A DNA stretch of 64,000 bases from assembly GCF_014898815.1 (NCBI RefSeq), contig NW_026515520.1:555946-619945 (forward strand), given 5' to 3'. This document shows, in pieces, positions 9,461 to 22,430 of this stretch (the first letter of the stretch is position 1; each line of letters begins with the position of its first letter). Origin of the DNA: Panonychus citri. Its lineage: Eukaryota > Arthropoda > Arachnida > Trombidiformes > Tetranychidae. A program made the position numbers and the translations under genes. The notes under the pieces were generated by a model, which was not told where the DNA came from, did not search any database, and was given only the letters and a program-made list of their open reading frames with translations.

Positions 9461-12400
9461 ATCTCAAATTTTCCCCCACAAAGTTCAACCCCTTTGCTTT
9501 TTTTTACAATTATTCTGTCTTACAATTGTGAAGACCGATAATTGAATGAAAACATGATAACTTCAAGTGCTTAAAAAAAGCAATGAAACAAAAAAGTTTC
9601 ATTATATTGATCGCTGTAAAGATTAACAAGTTAACTGATTATCAAATGAAATTATCAGTTTTATTGGTGCTTTTTTTTTCATTGATTGTTGTTGCTGCTT
9701 TTAATTATTATCATCATAAACTGTACAAGTTTATTTTTCTTGCTCACTAATCGAGTTAAGATTGATTTGATTTTCTTGTTAAGACAATGACAGTTGACTT
9801 TCTTATTGTTTTTTTTTTGGTGTTTTTTGTTTCTGGTTCTTGTTGACAATCACTTATGATACAGAGAAAGACAAGCAAAGTATAATGTCAACTTGTGATG
9901 ACCTAATATCCATCACCTAATACTCATGTTGTTTACTCCATTGACATTCACATTAACACCCATACCCGATTCTTGTATCAATTTACTACATAAACTGTGA
10001 TAACGATCATTAGATATAATTATTAGGTCATTAAAATTTGAAGAGTTTTTTTTTGCTCAATCATTCTGAAAACTCTGAGTCGCTAATCTCAATGATGAAA
10101 TTCAAATTTGAGTTTCACTCTTAATCCCTGGAAATGATTGGATAAGTTGGTAAAATTTGCATTTAAATTTACATGCAAATTTAACTGGAGACAAATTGTT
10201 AATTCTCACATTCAATTATCAATTTCAATTGAAAATTATTACTTATTTTCTATGGAAACGAATTCAACTTTTCATCAAGTTTCAAGTTTCACAGAAATAA
10301 ATAGCTAAGATTATTCTTAAGTTTGAATTAGAGTAAAGATTAAGAGGATTAGAAATCAAAACAATACAACTAATTACTCTTTCTTCTGGTAACTTTGTTA
10401 TTTCTTCACAAAATTACATCTCTCTATTTCTTTATGTGATAGGATCGCTGTTTCTAAATAATCAGCTGAGTTTACATGAAGATGAAATTGAAAGCTAAAA
10501 TAATTTTGTTCTCGATACACTTCCTCTCTTCAAGAGATATTTTTATCATAGATTCTCATTAGCATCATATTAATCGTTCCCTGCGATTAAATTTTTTCTC
10601 GATCATTTACCAATATCGATACGTCATTAAATCAGACCGAGAATAAACCAAGCATAAAAACAGATAATAGTGGTTTCATTCTGGGTGATTGTGAAAATTG
10701 TTCAATGATTCTCAGATATTCATGTTGATTGTTGATGATTTCATCTTCTACTTTGTCGTAAATATCAAGATGATTAGTGGGTTAAACTTTAAATTCATTA
10801 TTTTAACTACAATTTCGTAGATTTGTAATTTACCCTGAATAAATTGACGGAGAGGAAAAATTTTCAACCTCAATTGTAGGTAAACTTGCATATCATTTGT
10901 TTCCTCTCGGATCATTTAATTTAGTTTAAATCAGGACAATTACTATTGATTTAACAATTGAATGGTAATAAAAGTCAAGGGTAATTCATTTCATCATATT
11001 GACACAATAAAAGTCACCATTAAACTAACCCAAAATCTGAATTCCCTATTATTATTCAGATTATATTCATAATCAGCATCTTTATCGATCTGAAATGTTG
11101 ACATTCCCTTTGAAAGAAAACCAATGTTTACATAATTTTCATTTTAATCAATTTAATAACTTACTAACTAATTCCAATGACAAGTAAATTAAATGCTGAC
11201 TCTTGATGTAACTTGAAACCCATTTGATGATTGTTGAAAGTAATTACATTCAACGGAAAATAAAACAATCAACATTAAATCAAAATACTAATAAGTTATT
11301 CTGATGGATCAAGTTCTTCAATCATGGAAACAAAACTTAATATAATCTATTAAACTTGATATAATATGAGTCTGAAGATGAGTAAGAAAAGGAAAGGAAA
11401 AAAATTAAGAATCATTATCAACAGTGTTAGAACTTTTCTTTTGCATAACTTGAAGTGAATTTATCATTCGTAATGATAATAGTTTGTTTCAACTCTCAGT
11501 TACTATTCATATTATTATTTACGTTGATTTTACTTTTGACCGGTTTTCCGATTGTTTAACTGAATTCAAGTTACATCATTAATCCCATGGTTTTGCTTTT
11601 AACTTTTACCATGAATTTCAACACTCTAATCATCATCATCATCATCATCACCAGTATTGTATTTACGAGAAACTTGAGAATCATGAGCCAGAGGTAAACA
11701 AATGGATAGGAAATGATTATAAGTTGGAAATGAGAGAGGGAATTAAATTATTCTGGGTCAGAATGAATATTCTGATGCCAGAATAAATGAAAATAAATCA
11801 AGGTTTTCCATTTCACTCTTAATTATAATCTTCATGATGGATGAGATGATTTAATTAGATTTATACACAGAGATTCACAAGTGAACATTACTTGTCGTAA
11901 TATTTATATGTGAAACTAAAATTCTGAGCTTTCGAAAATGGTAAATTCTGAGAAATAGCCAAGCTAAATGTTAACAGAATTTAAAGAGAGTAGAAAAAAA
12001 ATTGTCTCTCTTTTCATGAGAAACTTTTCACTTCCACCAGTTGTTTTGTTATTACAATTAAATTTAAACTTCTCGATTAATTAACTTCTTATTAAATGAA
12101 TTAACTTTCAGCTCAAATATATTAGCCGATTGAATTGATTATATGAAATTACATCTATTCACATGATAAGCGATTTACATTATTCATGAAAATCGAAAAC
12201 TTGAACAATATTTCAAGTTTTTTCCTTCTTCTTTTTGACAATGAATAAGATCATATATGTAACTTAGATTTAAGATAAAGTGTATATCAACATCAGAATA
12301 AATAATCTTCATTTTTCCAAGTTATCTTTTGACACGAAGTAATCAGAGTATAAGATACTGTAGATAAAGAATCACATTTACATTGGAACATTTTTTTTTC

Positions 12401-14173
12401 TTCCCAAAATCAACAAGTAAAACCTCCTTATCAGAATGAATCATAATTCGATTCAAATGACATTCATCTGAGAGAAAATGATGTGAATGAAAAGAAGAAG
12501 AGAGAGAGAGAGAAAAAGTTCTACTCAAGGAGAAAAGTAAAAACATACATACATAGTATTAGAAAATAAATCCTCTTATCTGATATGTAATATCAAAACT
12601 TATATTCTTTGTCTTCTATCTCGTATCTTCATCTTCATCATTAGCTATTCATGTTTTATACATGTTATACCTTGGAATCAATCGAAGAATATATCTTCTT
12701 TTCTCTGTATATGTGTACAGAAAAACTCTTGCGGTAACAAGGAAACCCTAAGAAACTGATTTCATTCAGTCTTAAGTCTCCAGAATTGATACTGTAAGAA
12801 ACCATTGCTTCTGACATTCATGGCTCAAGAGGATTAGATTAAATTATCTTGAGATAATATCAAGTGAAAAAAATGTAACAAGCTTTTCAACCATGTTAAT
12901 CCCTTTCGTTTTTTTCCTCCAAGTTAAACTCTTATGGTCTCATCTTATGTGTATTACTTAATCATGATATTGCTTCCAGTAAGAGATGAATTCATGCTGA
13001 TTGAACTCTAAAGGTTAGTTTACCTCGATTTTAGAGTAACGAAAGAATCTGAGTAATCGTTGGAATAGATCATTTTATGGAAAAGTTTACCGACAAAAAG
13101 TGGAAATCTCTGTAATCTAATAAGCCTGCAATCTATTATTTGTCCATGGTGAAGCTCATTGACGAGTCGAAGATTTTAATGAAGCTGCAGAGCGAAATCA
13201 CTAAGGAAATTCTTGTGAATAACAAGTGCGATTTTGTGATTAGCGTTGAAATAATAATAGTTTAAGAAAATTTCGCTCTTCGAAAAGAGAAAACTAAATA
13301 CAGATTGAGTAACATGATCAGAAGAATCTTGATATCAGACTTGCGCGATCTTTAAATTACGGGCTCTCCTTGTATTAGAACTTTTTTCTTTCCAGTTCTC
13401 TTCTCATTCATTTTGATAATATTCTTGCTCATGGTTATGATATTTGTGATTTCTTTTGATTTATCCAATTTCTCTTCTCTTCAGGATACATGAGAAATCC
13501 TTGTTTCAAGTTCATCCCTCAGACTGTAAACATAAACTTATTTTGATTGTTTATATAATCATCACCTAATCATCTTATTCTTGTCACCATCATACAATTG
13601 TAACTTAGTGCCATCAACCGGATTACAGTGTTGTGTGATCGACTACCAATCGGATTATATATTGGAAAAAGTGATCGAGAAAAGTTCAACTTTAAGATGA
13701 AATAAAATGTTCACTTTTCTGTTAATAGTTTTCGATAATATTTTTCTTCCTTTGTGAATTCATTGTTGAACAATATTTCACATCAAAAGGTAAGGTTTTA
13801 AGTCTTGATGTTATCAGATAGGTGACAAAGAAGATGAAAAGTTCAAGAACAAAAAGAAAGGAAATCATCATTCCCTGAGTAAATCTCATTTTCACTTCAT
13901 CTTCACTCAAAGTTCAATCTTGAATTAACTTTTTCTTCAGCTATTCCAAAGGCAATCGTTGATTACATATCAGCAGAACTTGGAGTTTAATAAACGGCTT
14001 ACGATTCTGGAGTAAACAATTCAATCAACTACATGAGATTAAGAGGTTAAAATCAATTACTTATTCCAAACGATGAAACTTTCGTCTTAATCATGAACAA
14101 TATACTAAAACTGTAATGATAATGTTAATTGTATTGTCTTATAATAGTAATAAAAGATTTACTATCATCATGA

Positions 14174-14177
<4 letters not shown>

Positions 14178-14214
<37 letters not shown>
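14178..14214. repeat. (GA)n microsatellite
   Basis: Uninterrupted GA dinucleotide run of 37 bases in the gene-free region. Confidence 0.95.
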
Positions 14215-14216
<2 letters not shown>

Positions 14217-15378
14217 ATAATCATTCTCATCATCATCATGTTTAGTAAATTGGTGATCAGTTAATTGAAACAGCATGATAATAATCATATTGCAATTGGA
14301 ATGAAATAAATTGCTCAGAAGGAAAACAGAATTCATTTACAATGAGAAAAGAGGTGAAACATTGTGAAAATAAGCAGAAGATAAAGTTAAGATACTAAAA
14401 CGATTGTAATATTAATTAGAGAAAGAGACAGACAGACAGGGAATCCATTATATTGTATATCATGAATCCGATTCTTAATCATGATCATCAGAATCTTCAA
14501 TCCAAAGTAAACAAAGTGTTGAATACTTTTGGTCACAGACAATATTGTTTTAGTGATCATTGCAATTGTTTATTCTGGATAACATATAATAATCAAGGAT
14601 AATAATGGTTAACTTTATTACCTCTAAACTAATAAAATTGATTTTGTGGATGAATCTGGTTTTCATTGCAATTCCCTTAACTATTATAACTCCAACGTGT
14701 ATTGTAATTAACTTTGACAAGCTTCCTGAAAAACCCACAACACTCTGATAATGATGCATTCCCACCATGAGGTTGGTGGAGAAAAAAAAAGTAAAAATAA
14801 TAATAATAATATGTTAACAGGGGTAGAAAATGATGTATTCTTATAATGATATTAGCACATTGGCTCACAATATATATAAGATTATTATCAATCTGACAAA
14901 TTGAGAACTGAATTCATGAGTAATATATATTATGTTGTTCTTGATGGGAATCAAATTGTTTCAGGTGAAATCATTAGAATGGAAAATTTTCTCGCTAACT
15001 TAATAGTTTCATGATGATAATCTTTTGTTCATCATTGATTAAATTCAATGCATGGTAAATTTTTTTTTTCACCAAGAGTAAGATAATGATTATCACTACT
15101 TTCAATCTAACAAGTGAATAACTTTACCTTTACAATTTCAATTTGAGATAATTATGATAACTAGTTTACTTTTGTTTTTTTCTTCTCCTTCATTATCACT
15201 CTCAGTTCATCTCATCATCATCATCATCATCATCTCAATGTTGATGCATGAGTTGAAAAATAAATGTCTACTGAATCTGTTTTCAGGCTTCTGGGTGAAA
15301 ATCTGAGTTTATCATCATCGATAATGATGTTCAGTTGAGTTTTTTTCTGCAATTCTCTGCCTCAGCCACTCATTCTCT

Positions 15379-15383
<5 letters not shown>

Positions 15384-15412
<29 letters not shown>
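15384..15412. repeat. (CT)n microsatellite
   Basis: Uninterrupted CT run preceded by shorter interrupted CT blocks from 15374. Confidence 0.95.
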
Positions 15413-15417
<5 letters not shown>

Positions 15418-16095
15418 AAATTATCATGAGAATTGCAAACCTAACCTTTTTAACTTTTCACCAGCCAATTCACTCTCACCTTTACTCAGTCTCTCCCTGT
15501 TTTGCATGGAATAAAAAAGAATCGTAGACTTTTACATAATCAATTTTATCCAAAGCTGAGAAAGAGAGCGATAGTAAATTCTGCATAGTTAACCGTCTAC
15601 TGAACTACTCTTAGGAGTTTATCGAGACTCTCACCTTTTAATATATCGAAATGGATAAAACTTTTTGTTCTATCTGAATGAGATCAAATTTCGGTGGATA
15701 AAATACAAACTTTTTTCTTTCCTTTTCTGCTTCTCTTCGATAACACCAGTCAATTAGACATCATCATCATCATCTTTTCATCTTCAATTTAACTTATATT
15801 CAATCTTTCTGTCTTTCTCATTACGATTTCTTTTTTTACAATAGATTTCACTTCATCTTTACAGAAGCACAAGAGAAGATAGAAATCAAAAATCATACTG
15901 ATCCTTTTTCAGTATAATACCACTCGAATGAGCCCAAGATAAGGGTGAACATCTAAATCCAACAAGGAAACTGAGGAAGTCAAACAGTCAAAAAGGAGGA
16001 GCAGAAGGTGGAAAAATAGTTGTTCGTAGGATAAAATAAAAAGAGAATCGAAAGTGGAGGAGAAAAAGAGTTGAAATAGCGATTGGGGTCGAACA

Positions 16096-19000
16096 ATGAT
16101 TCTTCGATTTCTTTCCATGATATTCTGTTATGATATATCTTATAAGATTGGTGAGTATCATCTAACCTTTTCTCTCTCTCTCTCGCTCTCTCTCCCATCT
16201 TCATCTTTTAGTCTTCATCAGATGAAGTTGTTTTTTTCTTTTGCTTGTTCCTTGGAAAACCAATTCTTTTCCAATTTTCTCCACAGTATGTAAACCCAAG
16301 TTCTGTTCATTTCTCACTCCCACTTCTCATTCCAAGTTTTTTTCTACTTTCTCTCACTCCCAATCTTGCTCTCTCTCTCTCTCTCTCTTTCTCTCTCTTC
16401 CACACTCAGTCAATGTACTTTTTGTTACTATCATCAAATAACTTGAACAGTATCTTTTGTTAGTTTTTTTCTACATCACAATCCTCAAGATACCCACAAT
16501 ATTATCATTATTGTTATCATCATCATCATTATTATCTTGAGCTTTTGAATTGTTATGAAATGTCTGAGCCTTATAGTTGGTGAATACATTGTGCAAGGAG
16601 CAAAAAAATACATGTGATGATGATATACGGTGAGTATAACATCAGTGAAAGAGGAGGGAAAAAAACTATCTACTCAAAGTGGTTTTTCATATATGACATA
16701 AGCAATTGCATGTGTTCTGGTTCAGTTCAAAGATGATGAGCAAAATGATAATATGATATGAAAAAAACAAGGCAAAAGAAAAAAACTAACATTAGAAGCT
16801 CAGTTAAGCTCAAAATATTGCATATTTTCAACACCAATGTGTTCATGTAAATAGCTTAGTGTTCAATTAGCTTTTGCATAGTGTGAAGGCGATCATCGGA
16901 TTGTGATTAATTTGCTAATCAATTGATTACTATCTCCATGATAATATATTTTTTTTCCTTCTCTTTTCCTCTTTAGCTTTATCTCAATATGTTGCTACCC
17001 TCGGTGGTATCGTTGCCTTTTCATGTAACGTCTCTGATTGGGGTGATGATACTGTCAGTTTAATGTTATTTTACAAAGATGGACTCAAAGTGCCTTTTTA
17101 CAGTCTCGATGCTCGAGAAGTGCCTTTCCCTCAAGCTAAACGATTTGGTAACGATGATCGTATGTACGTCAATGAGACAACCTCACCTCCATCGCTTGTA
17201 ATTAAATCAGTTAAACTTGAAGATGAAGGTGATTATCGGTGTAGAGTTGATTTCAGAGATGATAAAACAAGGAATTCATTATTTTCGTTAAAAGTTGTTC
17301 GTAAGTATTATAATAGTTTTTTCCTTCTTTCAGCATATATATTATGTAATATACAAAGTTACAACTGTAATAACACGTTCAATCAATGAAAGGGTATATA
17401 AAAAATAACTAAAGTTAATGATAACATTTTGTTCAAAAAGTGAAAACTTTGTTTCACTTTCATGATAACCCTTTCCACCTACTCAGTTGATATTTTCAAC
17501 TCTCCTGTTTTCCATTGAGTTCAATCATTGACCTTATATTGATTTTAAAGTGATATAAAATTATCGATATATCTAAATGGTGTATATATAACATATAATT
17601 TCTGACTCCCAGCTGAGGGTGGATTTGTGGATGATGATGATGGTTAGTTGTAAGAATATACAATAAATAATAATATGTAAACAATGGAAATGTTATAAAG
17701 ATAAACAGAAAAGTTCATTGGATAAAGTTTTAAGGTAAAAATGGGAGAAAGAAAGACAATTTATTTTTTCTTTTTAACTTTCTATTGAACCGGAAGAAAG
17801 AAGAAAAAAAAAGTTCAATATATTATATAATATGAAGAAATTTATATTTTCATATATTATCTTGATATTGACATTCAAGTGCTTTTTATAGCCACTTTAA
17901 AGCCATCACCATTATCGTCAACATGATGAAATTGTTATCATGGTTATCATGAGGGAAAAAGATGATTCTGAAAGTCTATCATTATCTTGAAACAAGTAAA
18001 GCAAATTTGACTCATTCAACTGTGAAAAAATTGTCTTGCTTTATTTTTTTCATGATGTTCAATGATTATTATCATTTTTAACAATCTAAGTTCTAATAGA
18101 ATCTGAATAAATCTTCTTTATATCCATTCACCATGTAAATGAATCATTTTCTTCATGGAGAAAGTTTCTAGAGTTCAATTAATATTACGAGAATGAAAAA
18201 CTAGACTCTAGTATATGATAATATTATCTAGACAGTGTTGATTTTATCATATGATATTATCCACAGACGAAAGAGATACAGAACAAAAAGTTGAGATTAA
18301 ACTAGAATCCTAATTTTAATTGAATATATAAGATAAATGTTCATCTTTTTCATGGGTCTCTCTCTCTTTCTCTCATCATTATGATGAATAAATATTATTA
18401 TTCAGACTATGGTGAAATTGATCAATCTATTATCATGATGGTATTACTCTCTGCATGAATTTTCTTGATGATTAAAGGCATGAACAAAAGAGGCTTAACC
18501 AATTTGAGATGAGAATATTATTATTATTATATTTTTTTATACACCATCATGGAACCTGAAACAATAAACAACAACAGAAAAAGCCAGAATGAACTTATAA
18601 CTTATTAATGAGCTCGAATTATTTTTATATATAGTTGTTAACCTTTCACAACTTTCACCAGTTTAACCTCAGAACATGATGTAAATGAGTTATCTTCCCT
18701 TCCCAAGGAACATCACCAATCCCTTTGGTAACTGTGATGATTAAATATCAAGAATCAATTAAGAAACAGATCCTGACAGTATTAATTAAGCTAAGATGTA
18801 TAACTAAAAATAATTAACATCTAAATGATGAGACCAAGAGGAAGAAGAGGAAAAAAACAATATTCAAATACTATTAATAATATTGCCTGAATTCAGTCAA
18901 GTTGAATCAATATGATTTCATGGTGAGAAAAATGAGATTATCAAGTTTCAAAAGTGATCCTTTAATTATCATGATTGTCTGTTGATTGATTGATTAATTC

Positions 19001-22000
19001 ATTATTGATATTGGCTATTAAATATGTTTTAAGTTGAAACCTTTAATTCAATTAATCGGATAATTTAATCACAGCTTAATTTGAATCAATGTGCTGTTGA
19101 AATGGGATAAGCAAAAAAAAAACCGTTATCTCAATAGGGAAAAAGCATAAAATTAGATTAACATGATTAACAGCCTAAGTATTTATCACAGGAAAGTATT
19201 TATCATTAATTAATTGTAACAACTTTTGGGTAACAACAATTAAATTGTTAATGGTAAGACATTTAAACCCCAAGACTTGTTAATAAATTACAATTAATGA
19301 GACAATTATTGATGATGATCATCATCAATGATAAATGATTTGTATTTTTACCCTTAAATTGTGATCCGTTTTAATTACATTTTAATTAGTCTAATGAATT
19401 TATATATATGTATTATTTATATTGATTGATGACGATCATTAAATTGATTGAAGTGTTTGAAACAATTAATTTTCTAATCGATTTTACTAATTGTTATTAA
19501 AACAGATAAACCTAAAGTAACCGTTAACCTTGGTGCCAATTTAAATCCAAACAATATCAAGGAGGGAATCGATGTGATCCTTGAATGTAACATAATCGCT
19601 AATCCAAATATTTTTGAAATCGGTTGGACTTTCAATGATAATCCGGTAATTTCCAATCTATCGGATGGATTAATTGTTTCAAATAATTTTCTGGTTCTAC
19701 AAAAAGTGAAAAAATCCCACCGGGGAAATTATCAGTGTATAGCAATTAACTCGGTTGGCGAGGGTCGTAGTAATCATTTTTTCCTGAGAGTTCAATGTAA
19801 GTATAATTTATGATAGATTCAATTTCAATCCAATTAATAATGAGCAACTTATTTAATAAGATTAGTATGATAATCCGAAGCCATTTATTGTACTTAGATA
19901 TAAAAAGACAACGTTATTAATTATCGTTAATAACTGTTATTAATGAGGATAATCAACTATTTATTACCAATGTGATTGTTATGTTTCAATGAAAAGATTT
20001 ATCTTTTCACCCTGAAAAAGATTCTGAGTCTTACTCAGCAATTGGGAGAAAATTTTTCTTCAAATTTTATTGTCAAAGTTTCTTCTTCTTCTTCTTCTTC
20101 TTCTTGATTCTCTCATCTTCTAACTTGGTTATTATTTATCATCTTTTGGTCAAGATGATGATGAGACAAAATTGTTTGATTATTAAGATTGTGATTGTGG
20201 TCAATGGTTATGATAATGATTTGGATGATGGTCAATCATGTTGATGAATAAAAATTGAATCCGGAAATTTGAAATGATTAGTTTTGTCAAATGAAAAGTA
20301 TCACTGGTTATGGTCATTAATGTCGATGACCATTACAATACAACAACTGAAAAATGATCAGGAAATGGTCAAGGAAGAGTAAGAGGAGAATGATGATGAT
20401 CAGAATTATGATGTTGATTAGGGAGAGAGAGAGAGAGAGAGATGGAGATAAATGAATAAGATAGAAAATTGTGTCATTAGAACTTTGAGTTTGATGTATG
20501 TGAATGAAGGGGAAGTGATGATAATTGTGAATTCTGTAAGTGGATAAGAAATGATAATAATGAAATGTGATTACGATAAATGGTCACTACCTATAGTTTA
20601 CTGGTCAACTGAATTGTGGACAGTATCGTATTTATTATCATCATTATTGTTACATGTTGTCAGAAAATAATCTTCACTTTTTTTTATCGATAACATAATT
20701 CTGACTGGTTGTTTCGAGATAATTTCTGCTCATTTCATGCATTGTGTCCATTCATCAGAATTTTCTAAAATCAGATTAATAGTCAATTTTCCAGGGAGAT
20801 TGGATCATCTCAATTCAATTGATGAACCTTATCTTCTTGATAATGAGACTAATTAACTTACATGGACTTGGATCATTATGTTCAATAGACAATTTCTTTA
20901 GATCTAATCATCAACTGATTTTAGGTCAACTAATCTGATAAAATTTTACAACTATTATTATAACTCGATAAGATTATCTGACCATGACAATAGATATAAT
21001 CATTTGAGAATCAATTTGATAATGAATTTGTCTCAGATAAGAAATTGAGTAAAAGTGTCAATAGAGAGTATCAACTATCATAAATATGAATAAGATAAGG
21101 TGGATTTTTCAGTTAAGATTATGCTCAGGCTAAGAGGAGTCTATGAAAGGTTAAGGTATCAATTCAGCTAAAATCCTACAAAACGGAAAATTGTCCGAAC
21201 GAAATCTGAGCACCCATTCATGAGAATTCAGATTCAAATTTATATTGTACTAAGCGCATTTGACTTTTAGAGCTAAATTCAGATGAGAGAGAGAGATTGA
21301 GATTAGACAATTAGATAAAGATTTCTAGATCACGATAGAAATCATTTAAGAATGATTCATTTAATTATCCTAAATGGTCTCTCAATTAACAAACTTTCGT
21401 AGAAAGTTTGTTCATTAATAATTAGTACAATTAGTTTTCTCGATTAAATTAACTTTTTCTCTTTGAGAAGATTAGATTAGATTAGACTGATGATAATTCA
21501 TAATTGATATTCATCTGATTGATATTTCATTTGATTGAAAAGAAATAGTAAAGTCAATTATCGTCATTGGACATTGGAATCATGATTATTTTGGACTTCG
21601 AACTTGGTTTCGAGTTTAGTGAAACGAAGTCAAGTTTAAATTTCTCTTTCCTTTCAATCAAGTTTACGAATTCAATTTGTCTAATATAACTTAAGAAATT
21701 GAATTGTATATGAATACAACTGAATTTTTCAATTCCAATTCATTTCGAATACAATCAGACAAGTTACTCTCTTTTTTTTCCTCATGAAACTTTTCTAGAA
21801 TCAAATGAATAATAATAAGCAATAATAATAGAAGAAAATTTTACTTCTTCATTGAGAAAGAATGAAACTGTTATCTCGATATGAAGATATTACTTTTTCT
21901 TTCCTTCTTCAAGTTTCCTCATTCCAAAATTTTGATTCAATCTCCATGATCATGAGACTAGAGTTCCATGTTTATATGTTAATGGAATTGAGAAGTAAAA

Positions 22001-22381
22001 AAAAAGTAGAGACTATGAGCTCAATAATGATAACTAAACAAAATGAAAAGGAGATGGTTTTTACTGTCAAGTGATGAAGAAAGGGAACGAGTTCAGCTCA
22101 ATTCAGAGTTATCAAGGTTATTCAAAATCCTTCACTTTCTATGTTATCATGGAAAAGATAATTTGAAAACAAAGGAAGGCTTAGAGCCGAGGAAGAGTTT
22201 GGCTGAGTTATTTTCACTATCTCGGTGATGACCTTTCATGATACAAAATTTTCCTTCTCATAATTATCGCTCAGATGACATGGGGATGATGATGATGAAG
22301 AAAAGATTTACATTCATTCGTTTTCAAATGTCAGAACTTTTATCATCTTATGAGTGATTTCTTTTCTTTCGAGATTCTCTT

Positions 22382-22430
<49 letters not shown>

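Larger units (their letters stand above)
9461..16095. other. 6.6 kb AT-rich stretch without recognisable gene
   Basis: All frames are densely interrupted and no spliced gene could be assembled. It contains microsatellites (ATC at 11629-11651, GA at 12498-12513 and 14178-14214, CT at 15384-15412) and several short hairpins, for example around 9583-9602, 9631-9658 and 13189-13289. The 3' part probably includes the promoter and 5' UTR of the Sidestep-like gene that follows. Confidence 0.6.

Noticed and set aside
16245..16463. Hydrophobic ATG frame as alternative signal-peptide exon of the Sidestep-like gene
   Set aside because: Mostly Ser/Leu from CT repeats; no donor in the required phase, whereas 16096-16150 has one.
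21862..22228. Two overlapping plus-strand frames in the 7.5 kb intron
   Set aside because: No splice sites in agreeing phase with the neighbouring Ig exons and no domain pattern.
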